Source of the DNA: Bacillota bacterium
Lineage (GTDB): Bacteria; Bacillota; Clostridia; Peptostreptococcales; Anaerovoracaceae
NCBI GenBank assembly: GCA_028724585.1
Contig: JAQYCQ010000028.1
Coordinates: forward strand, 1 to 51,217
Length of the DNA stretch: 51,217 nt
Direction: 5' to 3'
Position numbers and translations under genes: made by a program. The notes below the pieces were generated by a model. That model was not told the DNA's origin. It searched no databases and saw only the letters and a program-made list of their open reading frames with translations. This document shows, one piece after another, positions 1 through 6,312 of the stretch (positions are counted from its first letter, which is position 1; every line of letters begins with the position of its first letter).

Positions 1-71
1 AGGATATGCGGTTGGGGAACCACATTCATCATATCACGGGAGTTTTTTCTTGAAGCTAAAGCTCACTTATG

Positions 72-94
72 CCACCAGCATAGCTGGTGGTTTT
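72..94 (+). terminator. Rho-independent terminator-like hairpin
   Basis: Arms CCACCAGC (72-79) and GCTGGTGG (83-90) pair perfectly over 8 bp with loop ATA, followed by TTTT. It would end a plus-strand transcript entering from the left edge. The same shape also occurs at the ends of IS200/IS605-type elements, so its role is uncertain. Confidence 0.5.
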
Positions 95-180
95 ATGAGC
101 ACCTCATTCCATTCGGTGCTCCTCAGCTAAAGCAAGAACAATAAAGAAGCTCCGTGCCGTCAGGCGCGAAGCTCTGTAAG

Positions 181-206
181 TAAGAAAAAGCCGCCGCAAG
201 GGCGGC
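181..206 (-). terminator. Terminator downstream of cmk
   Basis: GCCGCC (190-195) and GGCGGC (201-206) form a GC-rich stem. Read on the minus strand, the stem is followed by CTTTTTCTTA, a T tract suited to ending the cmk transcript about 60 bases after its stop codon. Confidence 0.65.
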
Positions 207-226
207 AGCCGGTGCCGGAGGCCTCT

Positions 227-243
227 GTGAGCGGAGCTCACGC
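227..243. repeat. Short palindrome with GGA triloop, copy 1
   Basis: GTGAGC-GGA-GCTCAC followed by GC. The same 17 bases recur at 42020-42036. It is one of a series of short perfect hairpins in this window whose loop is GGA on one strand while the stem sequence varies. Confidence 0.5.
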
Positions 244-265
244 GGGTCTGCGGCATTTTTAATTT

Positions 266-907
266 CTATTTCACATAAGACCTTAGAAGCTCAGCTGTCT
301 CGTAGATGCCGTGCTCCTCAGTGGATATCTCCACAGCGTCGTCTGCTTCTACCAGCGGGTCGAGGGCTCTGGTCGTATCGAGCTTGTCTCTTTTCGCCAG
401 ATCCTCCCTGACTTCATCGAGGCTCACCCCGTCACGTTCTCCTATCTCCTGCCACCTTCTTCTGGCACGTGTCTCCAGCGGAGCAGTTATGAAGAATTTG
501 TAGTCAGCATCCGGGAGCACGTTGGTGCCGATGTCGCGGCCGTCCATCACAACGCTCTTCTTAGATGCTATCTTCCTCTGTATATCGACCAGCTTCCTGC
601 GGCATCCCGGAAGCGCCGAGATCCGCGATGCCATCGACGATACCTCCAGAGTCCTTATCCTGTCGCCCACATCCACACCGTCGAGAAGTATGCTGCCGTT
701 GGAAAAATCGATCTCTGTATTCTCCAGCATCTCCGTCACGCTGTCGTTATCGATACTGATCCCCTGCTCGATAGCCTTTAATGCCGCCGCTCTGTACATG
801 GCGCCGGTATCGATGTACTCGATATTAAGAAGCTTTGCCAGGTTTTTTGCCGCCGTGCTTTTTCCCGATCCCGACGGTCCGTCGATCGCTATACTGATTC
901 TTTTCAT
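266..907 (-). CDS. cmk: Cytidylate kinase
   Basis: Phosphorylates CMP and dCMP to the diphosphates with ATP in the cytoplasm, feeding nucleotide pools for RNA, DNA and phospholipid synthesis. The P-loop GPSGSGKST lies at residues 10-18, followed by the family motif YIDTGAMYRA and, later, VMDGRDIGT and a LID-like arginine-rich segment (RARRRWQE). The length of 213 residues is usual. The frame is open further upstream to 970, but that would overlap nrdR; the ATG at 907 has GGAGA six bases before it and starts directly with the conserved MKRISIAIDG, so I chose it. nrdR lies 31 bases upstream on the same strand and the two are probably co-transcribed. A terminator follows at 181-206. Confidence 0.93.
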   Translation of the reverse strand: MKRISIAIDGPSGSGKSTAAKNLAKLLNIEYIDTGAMYRAAALKAIEQGISIDNDSVTEMLENTEIDFSNGSILLDGVDVGDRIRTLEVSSMASRISALPGCRRKLVDIQRKIASKKSVVMDGRDIGTNVLPDADYKFFITAPLETRARRRWQEIGERDGVSLDEVREDLAKRDKLDTTRALDPLVEADDAVEISTEEHGIYETAELLRSYVK

Positions 908-938
908 CACATTCTCCATACGCAGAAACTGTACCGCT

Positions 939-1418
939 TTAATTTTTATCATCGCTGCCGCCGTTCTCATCGCCGGTCAGCTCTTCAATTTCCTTTATGA
1001 ACGATTTCACATCGTCAAAATGCCTGTAAACAGACGCGAACCTGACGTATGCCACCTCGTCCAGACCCCTGAGCCCGTCCAGGATGAACTCACCGATAGT
1101 GGAGCTGGAAACTTCCCTGTCGAAGGTTTCATTCAGCTGCCGTTCCACCCTGTCAACCAGCGCGTCTATCTGCTCCGTCGTCACAGGTCTCTTCCTGCAG
1201 GCAGTCACTACGCCCGCCCTGATCTTGTTCCTGTTAAAGAGCTCCCTGCTGCCGTCCCTTTTGACGACCATAAGGTCCGCCTTCTCCACTTTTTCATAGG
1301 TAGTGAAACGTTTATGGCAGGCATCGCATACGCGCCTGCGCCTTATAGAAGCTCCGTCATCCGCCGGACGCGAATCTATCACTCTAGTATCCTGATTTCC
1401 GCAAAAAGGACATTTCAT
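939..1418 (-). CDS. nrdR: Transcriptional repressor NrdR
   Basis: Zinc-ribbon and ATP-cone repressor of ribonucleotide reductase genes, responding to ATP/dATP levels. The zinc ribbon is visible as CPFCG (Cys3, Cys6) and CDAC (Cys31, Cys34), followed by the ATP-cone (VVKRDGSRELFNRNKI onward) and the conserved C-terminal VAYVRFASVYR. It is 159 residues long, as usual. The frame allows a GTG start at 1427, but the ATG at 1418 has AGGGTGG five bases upstream and begins with the conserved MKCPFCG. The gene is followed by cmk. No ribonucleotide reductase gene is in the window. A near-palindrome at 1445-1472 lies just upstream and could be an operator. Confidence 0.95.
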   Translation of the reverse strand: MKCPFCGNQDTRVIDSRPADDGASIRRRRVCDACHKRFTTYEKVEKADLMVVKRDGSRELFNRNKIRAGVVTACRKRPVTTEQIDALVDRVERQLNETFDREVSSSTIGEFILDGLRGLDEVAYVRFASVYRHFDDVKSFIKEIEELTGDENGGSDDKN

Positions 1419-1444
1419 GTGAACCACCCTCTCTGTTGCAATTC

Positions 1445-1472
1445 ATGTTATACATATATATAAGCATAACAT
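1445..1472. promoter_or_regulatory. 28-bp imperfect palindrome upstream of nrdR
   Basis: The 28 bases match their own reverse complement at 24 positions (outer arms ATGTTAT/ATAACAT, centre TATATATA). It lies 27 bases upstream of the nrdR start, where an operator for the nrdR-cmk transcript would sit. It does not match the known NrdR box consensus (ACAC..TATAT..GTGT type), so the binding protein is unknown. Confidence 0.4.
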
Positions 1473-1545
1473 ATTATTGAAAGTTATCTACGTTTTTGCA
1501 CTAGAAAAAGCACAAGAAAAATTCATTTGCCGGGCTTTATCGCGA

Positions 1546-1573
1546 TTGACATAATTTCAATTTCTAATATACT
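1546..1573 (+). promoter_or_regulatory. Promoter for mscL
   Basis: TTGACA (1546-1551), 16-base spacer, TATACT (1568-1573): a near-consensus vegetative promoter. Transcription would begin near 1580, giving a ~44-base leader before the mscL start. Confidence 0.75.
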
Positions 1574-1623
1574 CAATATGAAATGATTAATTATTTTTGT
1601 TTTCTGTTATGAAAGGATACATC

Positions 1624-2091
1624 ATGGAAGAGAAGAAAGGATTCTGGGGCGAATTCAAAGAATTCATCGCCCGCGGCAACGTGCTGGACATGGCTGTCGG
1701 CATCATCGTAGGCGCAGCCTTCACAGCGATAGTAAACTCACTGGTAAACGACATCATCATGCCGTTCATCGGTTATATCATCGGCGGAGTAAGCTTCACA
1801 TCGTTTAAGCTCACCCTCCCTGCAATAGCAGGAAACGACCCGGCAGTCATAGCTTACGGATCGTTCATTCAGGCAGTCATCAATTTCCTGCTCATAGCGT
1901 TAGTAGTATTCCTCATAATCAAGGGCATAAACAAGATCCACAGAAAGCCTGAGGAAGAAGCTGTCGAGGAAGAGCCTGCTCCTTCCGACGAGCTCAAGAC
2001 TCTTACAGAGATCAGGGATCTGTTAAAAGAACAGAGCCTTGCGTCCGCTCACGCGGACAAGGGTCCAGCCGCTTCTGAAGAAGAAAAATAA
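1624..2091 (+). CDS. mscL: Large-conductance mechanosensitive channel MscL
   Basis: Homopentameric membrane channel that opens under high membrane tension and releases solutes during hypo-osmotic shock. The N-terminal helix WGEFKEFIARGNVLDMAVG and the first membrane helix (GIIVGAAFTAIVNSLVNDIIMP) are textbook, a short loop follows, and the second helix (FIQAVINFLLIALVVFLIIKGIN) leads into a cytoplasmic tail rich in Glu. The product is 155 residues, slightly longer than usual because of the acidic tail. TTG (1597) and ATG (1609) starts are possible in frame, but AAAGGA six bases before the ATG at 1624 fixes that start. It is a single-gene unit: own promoter at 1546-1573 and a strong terminator at 2140-2173. 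Confidence 0.96.
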   Translation: MEEKKGFWGEFKEFIARGNVLDMAVGIIVGAAFTAIVNSLVNDIIMPFIGYIIGGVSFTSFKLTLPAIAGNDPAVIAYGSFIQAVINFLLIALVVFLIIKGINKIHRKPEEEAVEEEPAPSDELKTLTEIRDLLKEQSLASAHADKGPAASEEEK

Positions 2092-2139
2092 CAAACAGGG
2101 CTGGATCACGTACTTAGTCAGAAAACCACTTTTCCCATG

Positions 2140-2173
2140 GAGGCCGCTGCCGCAGGGCAGCAGCCTCTTTTTT
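2140..2173 (+). terminator. Terminator of mscL
   Basis: GAGGC-C-GCTGCC pairs with GGCAGC-A-GCCTC (an 11-bp stem with one mismatch) and is followed by TTTTTT, about 50 bases after the mscL stop. Confidence 0.85.
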
Positions 2174-2232
2174 CGTGCGGGAGCAGGTAAGAAATCATAA
2201 GAATCGTTAAGGATTTAATAATGCTGCCCCGC

Positions 2233-2262
2233 TTGACTGCAGGCAGGCGTGATGAGTAATAT
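2233..2262 (+). promoter_or_regulatory. Promoter for the DUF1002 gene
   Basis: TTGACT (2233-2238), 18-base spacer, TAATAT (2257-2262), ending 25 bases before the DUF1002 start codon. Confidence 0.55.
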
Positions 2263-2287
2263 TATGGCATCAGGAGGATTTTGAATC

Positions 2288-3178
2288 ATGAAAAAGATAA
2301 AACATTTTCTTTCGCTGGCTCTTGCCGCGGCAGTGCTTGTAACAGGTACTATCCCGGTATTCGCGGACTCTTCCGACACCTATGTGGCACTGGGAGCGGA
2401 CCTGACAGCGGGTCAGAAGGCAAAAGTCCTGCAGATGATGGACCTCACGGAGGATGACCTCAACGATGTCAACGTAACCGTCATCACCAACCAGATGGAA
2501 AAGGAAAAGCTTGGGGATTACCTTCCTGCTAACGTTATCGGCTCCAGAGCGCTTTCCAGCGTAAAGGTCGAAAACAGGGATTCAGGCGGCATAGATGTTA
2601 CCACTCAGAACATCTCATACTGTACTGTAGGCATGTACAAGAACGCTCTCATAACAGCAGGAGTTAAAAACGCTGACGTCACTGTAGTCGCGCCGACATA
2701 TATTTCCGGAACAGCCGGTCTTGTCGGAGCCATGAACGCTTATGAAGGACTGACAGGAAAGAAGTTGGACAGCGACAATCAGGACGCGGCTGTCGACGAG
2801 CTCGTTACTACAGGTGATCTGGGCAGCCAGCTCGGCAGCAAGGAAGACGCCGAGAACCTTATCGCTCTGGCAAAACAGAAGGTAGCTTCAGGCGACCTCA
2901 AGAGCGATGAAGATATCATGCAGGCTATCAAAGAAGCGGCAAAAGAGCTGAACATAAGCATTACCGACGATCAGGCCAATATGATCCTCGATCTTATGAA
3001 GAAGATCTCCAAGCTGGATCTCAGCCAGAGTGAGCTCAAGCAGCAGGCTTCTGATATCTACGACAGGCTTCAGAGCCTTGGAATAGACATGTCACAGTAT
3101 GACAAGCAGTCATTTATAGACAAGGTTTCAGATCTTTTAGGACAGTTCATAGATTTCTGCAAGAGTCTTTTCAGTTAG
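2288..3178 (+). CDS. Exported DUF1002 domain protein
   Basis: A secreted or cell-surface protein of unknown function in the DUF1002 (YpuA-like) family. It has a clear signal peptide: a Lys-rich start (MKKIKH), a hydrophobic core and a likely cleavage after VFA near residue 26. The mature part begins DSSDTYVALGADLTAGQKAKV, typical of the family, and contains the family segment with repeated Val/Thr strands (NISYCTVGMYKNALITAGV). The last 130 residues are predicted helical and charged. The start ATG has AGGAGG ten bases upstream. It is monocistronic with its own promoter. No catalytic motif is visible, so no function can be assigned. Confidence 0.85.
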   Translation: MKKIKHFLSLALAAAVLVTGTIPVFADSSDTYVALGADLTAGQKAKVLQMMDLTEDDLNDVNVTVITNQMEKEKLGDYLPANVIGSRALSSVKVENRDSGGIDVTTQNISYCTVGMYKNALITAGVKNADVTVVAPTYISGTAGLVGAMNAYEGLTGKKLDSDNQDAAVDELVTTGDLGSQLGSKEDAENLIALAKQKVASGDLKSDEDIMQAIKEAAKELNISITDDQANMILDLMKKISKLDLSQSELKQQASDIYDRLQSLGIDMSQYDKQSFIDKVSDLLGQFIDFCKSLFS

Positions 3179-3220
3179 TCTCGTTTACCAGAAAAAGTAA
3201 TCATATTTACAGGTAAAGAC

Positions 3221-3248
3221 TTGATTTAAAGTGGTATTTTGATATAAT
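3221..3248 (+). promoter_or_regulatory. Strong orphan promoter ahead of candidate sRNA
   Basis: TTGATT (3221-3226), 16-base spacer, TATAAT (3243-3248), with an extended -10 TG at 3240-3241. No downstream plus-strand gene follows for more than 15 kb, so it is not an ordinary gene promoter. Confidence 0.7.
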
Positions 3249-3254
3249 TAAATC

Positions 3255-3352
3255 GTGGTTATCCCCTGATAACCTTATATTAATCTCTAATCCCAATACC
3301 CCTTTTGAGCAGGCTGCAGTGCATTCCCAGCACAGCGGCCTGTTTCATTTTT
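3255..3352 (+). ncRNA. Candidate small RNA (~98 nt)
   Basis: The predicted start lies seven bases after the TATAAT box. The RNA would open with a perfect 7-bp hairpin, GGTTATC (3257-3263) and GATAACC (3268-3274), pass through a ~35-base A/U/C-rich single-stranded stretch, and end in a long hairpin (CAGGC..GTGC / GCAC..GCCTG, 3310-3342) followed by a T tract ending at 3352. Promoter, body and terminator therefore form one compact unit. I recognise no known RNA family. The alternative is that the terminator belongs to the DUF1002 transcript and the promoter is spurious. Confidence 0.5.
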
Positions 3353-3384
3353 GTCCATTGGCAGCAGGCTCCGCGCGGCATTTT

Positions 3385-3415
3385 CCATAAAAAACGACCC
3401 GCGGTATCCCGCGGG
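3385..3415 (-). terminator. Terminator of the AICAR transformylase gene
   Basis: CCCGCGG (3398-3404) and CCGCGGG (3409-3415) pair with a 4-base loop; on the minus strand the stem is followed by TCGTTTTTT. It lies about 65 bases past the stop codon. Confidence 0.8.
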
Positions 3416-3478
3416 CCATTCTCTTCAGTTTCCAGCAATACCTGCCTGAGCAGGCGTACTTTTTCTGTCGATCTTTTC

Positions 3479-4651
3479 TTAGTGGTGGAACAGTCTGAGT
3501 CCGGTGAATGCCATGACCATATCGTACTTGTCGCAGGTCTCGATGACATTGTCGTCACGGATGGAGCCGCCTGCTTCCGCTACATACTTAACACCGCTCT
3601 TGCGAGCTCTCTCGATGTTGTCGCCGAACGGGAAGAAAGCGTCAGAACCGAGGGAAACTCCCTCCATCTTAGCCAGCCATTCCTTCTTTTCCTCTGCTGT
3701 GAGGACTTCAGGCTTCTCTGTGAATACTCTCTGCCACTCGCCATCCCTGAGGATATCATCGTGTTCTTCCGAGATATATACGTCGATAGCGTTATCCCTG
3801 TCAGGTCTCCTGACATCTTCCTTGAACGGAAGAGCCAGAACTTTAGGATGCTGGCGGAGCCACCAGATATCAGCCTTGTTTCCGGCGAGGCGTACGCAGT
3901 GGACTCTGGACTGCTGACCGGCGCCGATGCCGATAGCCTGCCCGTCCTTTACAAAGCATACAGAGTTCGACTGAGTGTACTTAAGGGTGATAAGGGAAAC
4001 GATAAGGTCTCTCTTCGCGGCATCAGGAAGGTCTTTGTTCTTTGTGACCACGTTCTCAAGAAGGGATCCGTCTATCACAGCGTTGTTGTGTCCCTGCTCG
4101 AAAGTTATGCCGAAGATCTGTCTTGTCTCCTGAGGCTCAGGCTCATAATCCGGATCCATCTGAAGGATCAGATAGTTGCCCTTCTTCTTTGTCTTTAAGA
4201 TCTCAAGAGCTTCATCGCTGTAGGACGGAGCGATGATACCGTCGGATACCTCCCTCTTCATGAAGGACGCGGTAGCAGCGTCACACTCATCAGAAAGAGC
4301 GGCAAAATCACCGTATGAGCACATACGGTCAGAACCTCTCGCTCTGATATAAGCGGTCGACATAGGTGTGAGCTCTACGCCTTCTACGAAATAGATCTTC
4401 TTTAACGTATCGTCGAGAGGCACGGATACGGCAGCGCCTGCCGGGCTTACGTGCTTGAATGAAGCAGCAGCAGGAAGGCCTGTGGCTTTCTTAAGCTCCC
4501 TTACCAGCTGCCAGCTGTTGAACGCGTCCATGAGGTTGATATAGCCAGGACGTCCATTGAGCACCTTAAATGGAAGCTCCCCTTCCTTCATGTAAACCTT
4601 TGCCGGTTTCTGATTTGGGTTGCATCCGTATTTGAGTTCAAGTTCTTTCAT
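3479..4651 (-). CDS. Stand-alone AICAR transformylase (PurH C-terminal type)
   Basis: Phosphoribosylaminoimidazolecarboxamide formyltransferase: transfers a formyl group from 10-formyl-tetrahydrofolate to AICAR, the ninth step of IMP synthesis. The catalytic Lys-His lies in ASFKHVSPAGAA, and the family segments RARGSDRMCSYGDFAALS, SDGIIAPSYSDEAL, QSNSVCFVKDGQAIGIGAGQQSR and SDAFFPFGDNIE are all present. The product is 390 residues and lacks the N-terminal IMP cyclohydrolase (MGS-like) domain of the usual ~510-residue PurH. The frame is open to 4705, but the ATG at 4651 has GGGAG nine bases upstream and begins with the conserved MKELELKYGCNPNQKP. The other pur genes of the window lie 38 kb away at 42060-50921. 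Which protein closes the ring to IMP is not visible here. Confidence 0.92.
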   Translation of the reverse strand: MKELELKYGCNPNQKPAKVYMKEGELPFKVLNGRPGYINLMDAFNSWQLVRELKKATGLPAAASFKHVSPAGAAVSVPLDDTLKKIYFVEGVELTPMSTAYIRARGSDRMCSYGDFAALSDECDAATASFMKREVSDGIIAPSYSDEALEILKTKKKGNYLILQMDPDYEPEPQETRQIFGITFEQGHNNAVIDGSLLENVVTKNKDLPDAAKRDLIVSLITLKYTQSNSVCFVKDGQAIGIGAGQQSRVHCVRLAGNKADIWWLRQHPKVLALPFKEDVRRPDRDNAIDVYISEEHDDILRDGEWQRVFTEKPEVLTAEEKKEWLAKMEGVSLGSDAFFPFGDNIERARKSGVKYVAEAGGSIRDDNVIETCDKYDMVMAFTGLRLFHH

Positions 4652-4713
4652 AAATACTATCTCCCTTTTACACAATACGATAACGGTCAGAATATATTTA
4701 TTCAAAATTCTGG

Positions 4714-5271
4714 CTATTTATCCTCAAGAGCCTCTTTCCAGCTGCCCTTGAATTCCTCAAGGATATCGAGGATGTTTTCATCGAATCTCTGCTCTTCGTT
4801 CATCTTACTGAACGCTCTGTAGAAGTCAGCGTTGTCGAGGATCATGAGCTTTACTTCCTCAGGAGTGAGCTGGCGCTTTACCTTGGCAGGCGAACCGAAT
4901 ACAAGGGAATTTGGAGGTATCACTTTACCCGCTGAAATGAGGCTGCCTGCTCCGATGACAGTGTTGGCTCCGATATGGCAGTTGTCCATGAGGATGGATC
5001 CCATGCCTACCAGTACATTGTCTTCGATAGTAGCGCTGTGTATGATCGCGCCGTGGCCTACGCTGACATTCCTGCCCAGTACGCACGGATAATTTTCGTT
5101 TACGTGGATGCAGCAGTTGTCCTGAACGTTGGAGTTGTCACCGATAGTTACGGTAGTAGAGTCTGCCCTGATGACAGCGTTATACCAGATGCTTACGTTT
5201 TTGCCGATGATAACGTTTCCTATCAGCTTGGCTCCGTCAGCTACATATACTGAATCGTCGATTTTTCTCAT
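4714..5271 (-). CDS. Gamma-carbonic-anhydrase-like hexapeptide protein
   Basis: A left-handed beta-helix protein of the gamma carbonic anhydrase/YrdA/PaaY family, expected to form trimers with metal bound between subunits. The hexapeptide repeats run from about residue 10 to 150 (GNVIIGKNVSIWYNAVIRAD.. VTIGDNSNVQDNCCIHV ..). The three metal-ligand histidines appear in CCIHVNE and VGHGAIIH. The C-terminal helix carries KVKRQLTPEEV, typical of the family. Whether it is a true carbonic anhydrase or serves another role cannot be told from sequence. The start at 5271 has AGGAGG six bases upstream; the longer frame to 5304 would run through a hairpin. It has its own promoter and a long GC-rich leader. 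Confidence 0.88.
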   Translation of the reverse strand: MRKIDDSVYVADGAKLIGNVIIGKNVSIWYNAVIRADSTTVTIGDNSNVQDNCCIHVNENYPCVLGRNVSVGHGAIIHSATIEDNVLVGMGSILMDNCHIGANTVIGAGSLISAGKVIPPNSLVFGSPAKVKRQLTPEEVKLMILDNADFYRAFSKMNEEQRFDENILDILEEFKGSWKEALEDK

Positions 5272-5415
5272 TGTATACCTCCTGTGCGCATAAACAGCGC
5301 ACAATAAAAATCACCGGCCGCGCAGATCATATCAAAATATCAGATCCCGCGCCCGCTCCGCGGGCATCCGGCCGGAGGCCGGCAGTTCTAGGCTGCCGGT
5401 TCGCCTTTTTCTTAT
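5272..5415 (-). promoter_or_regulatory. Structured 5' leader, attenuator-like
   Basis: The predicted mRNA leader of the gamma-CA-like gene is about 145 bases and unusually structured. Hairpins are CTGCCGG/CCGGCAG (5379-5399), GCCCGC/GCGGGC (5351-5365), and TGTGCGC/GCGCACA (5283-5303), which ends right at the AGGAGG ribosome binding site. A segment at 5369-5375 can pair either locally or with 5314-5320; the long-range pairing is followed by a T-rich run on the RNA sense strand (5302-5311). This fits a terminator/antiterminator arrangement, but no known riboswitch consensus was recognised. Confidence 0.4.
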
Positions 5416-5421
5416 AAATTC

Positions 5422-5451
5422 ATTCTATGCTACTGTATTGAGTTTTGTCAA
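5422..5451 (-). promoter_or_regulatory. Promoter for the gamma-CA-like gene
   Basis: On the minus strand: TTGACA (5451-5446), 18-base spacer, TAGAAT (5427-5422). It implies transcription start near 5415. Confidence 0.7.
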
Positions 5452-5470
5452 TGCAGTTATATAGTAAGCA

Positions 5471-5491
5471 GGGACCGCCGGAGGCGGTCCC
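5471..5491 (-). terminator. Stem-loop downstream of the TVP38 gene
   Basis: GGGACCGCC-GGA-GGCGGTCCC is a perfect 9-bp hairpin 21 bases after the stop codon of the TVP38-family gene. It lacks a T tract on the minus strand, so it may stabilise the mRNA end rather than terminate. Its loop is GGA, as in other hairpins of this window. Confidence 0.4.
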
Positions 5492-5511
5492 GTCTGTCAG
5501 CGGAGCTGTCG

Positions 5512-6312
5512 TCAGTCCGCTTTGTTTTTCTTATCATTTGTTATTTCAGCAGTATCATCTGTACCCCTGCTGCCGGTCCCCGAAAAGAACCGGTCTGTCA
5601 TATCTTTAAGATTCCGGCGCCAGACCACGCAGGCTATGAAAAGAGCAGCGCAGATCAGCACGACTGTCACAGCGCCGATGATATTATCGGCAGCCAGGAA
5701 AGCGCCTATCAGCATGGAGGCAGCCATAGCAGGGAACCTGAAGACCGTGCAGAGGGGCAGGAAGGAGAAATAGCTCATTTCCGACATACCGGCGACATAG
5801 GCAAGAAGATCCTTAGGAAATCCCGGTATTATGTAGAGCAGAGCCATAGTCCTGTAAGCGGCCTTATGATTCAACAGCTCCTCGCATTTGCGGCAGGCAT
5901 TTTCCCCGCAAAGAAGCTTGACAGGCCTGAGGCCGAAGACCCTCGCTATCGCGAACGCCGCGGACGACCCTATGGCTATGCCTATAAGCGACAGCAGGGA
6001 CGACATCCAGAAGCCGAACATGTAGCCGCCCGCTATCTGGACCACCTGGCCCGGAATAAAGGAGACCACCGTCTGGAGCGCCTGTACCGCCGTATAGATG
6101 ATTATATTGTCATCGTGATGCGCTTCCATGAACGCGTTGAAAGCGTCAACCGAACGAAAATTATCAAAGAAACCTGGATATTTCAGATAGAAGAAAAGGC
6201 CTATCAGCAGAGTCACGCCTATGAAGACCAGGAGGTCTACTAAAAGCGCGCGTACCGCGCCTTTCCATTCGTCCACAGTTTCTTTAGTTATCTTTATCTC
6301 CGGTATTTTCAT
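5512..6312 (-). CDS. TVP38/TMEM64 (DedA-superfamily) membrane protein
   Basis: An integral membrane protein of the VTT/SNARE-associated family, related to DedA-type lipid scramblases and flippases. Hydrophobic segments occur near residues 22-43, 70-105 (with FIPGQVVQIAGGYMFGF), 107-127, 155-175 and 185-235. The family signature IIPGFPKDLLAYVAGM is present. The C-terminal 35 residues are charged and cytoplasmic. The 266-residue length is usual. The ATG overlaps the end of the upstream gene by 29 bases, so it is translationally coupled as the last gene of a long minus-strand array. Its substrate cannot be inferred. Confidence 0.88.
   Translation of the reverse strand: MKIPEIKITKETVDEWKGAVRALLVDLLVFIGVTLLIGLFFYLKYPGFFDNFRSVDAFNAFMEAHHDDNIIIYTAVQALQTVVSFIPGQVVQIAGGYMFGFWMSSLLSLIGIAIGSSAAFAIARVFGLRPVKLLCGENACRKCEELLNHKAAYRTMALLYIIPGFPKDLLAYVAGMSEMSYFSFLPLCTVFRFPAMAASMLIGAFLAADNIIGAVTVVLICAALFIACVVWRRNLKDMTDRFFSGTGSRGTDDTAEITNDKKNKAD

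Larger units (their letters stand above)
1..265. other. Intergenic edge region with three hairpins
   Basis: No gene can be supported here. All three plus-strand frames are open from the window edge for 16 to 47 codons, so a C-terminal fragment of an upstream plus-strand gene is possible; the frame that stops at 51-53 would place its stop 18 bases before the hairpin at 72-90. The stretch holds a perfect hairpin with T tract (72-94), a second hairpin with arms GAGCACC (97-103) and GGTGCTC (115-121), a 9-base direct repeat AGCTAAAGC at 54-62 and 125-133 that brackets both hairpins, the cmk terminator (181-206) and a palindrome at 227-243. The hairpins and bracketing repeats resemble the ends of small IS200/IS605-type elements, but no transposase is visible. 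Confidence 0.5.
3179..3478. other. Convergent intergenic region with candidate small RNA and AICAR transformylase terminator
   Basis: This 300-base gap lies between the plus-strand DUF1002 gene and the minus-strand AICAR transformylase gene. It holds a strong plus-strand promoter (3221-3248), a ~100-nt candidate RNA ending in a terminator (3255-3352), and the minus-strand terminator at 3385-3415. No convincing protein-coding frame is present. Confidence 0.6.

Noticed and set aside
522-1463. 313-codon plus-strand open frame over cmk and nrdR
   Set aside because: Both minus-strand genes are certain; this is a shadow frame.
1441-1545. NrdR box near nrdR
   Set aside because: The palindrome there lacks the ACAC..GTGT arms of the NrdR consensus, so I list it only as an unknown operator candidate.
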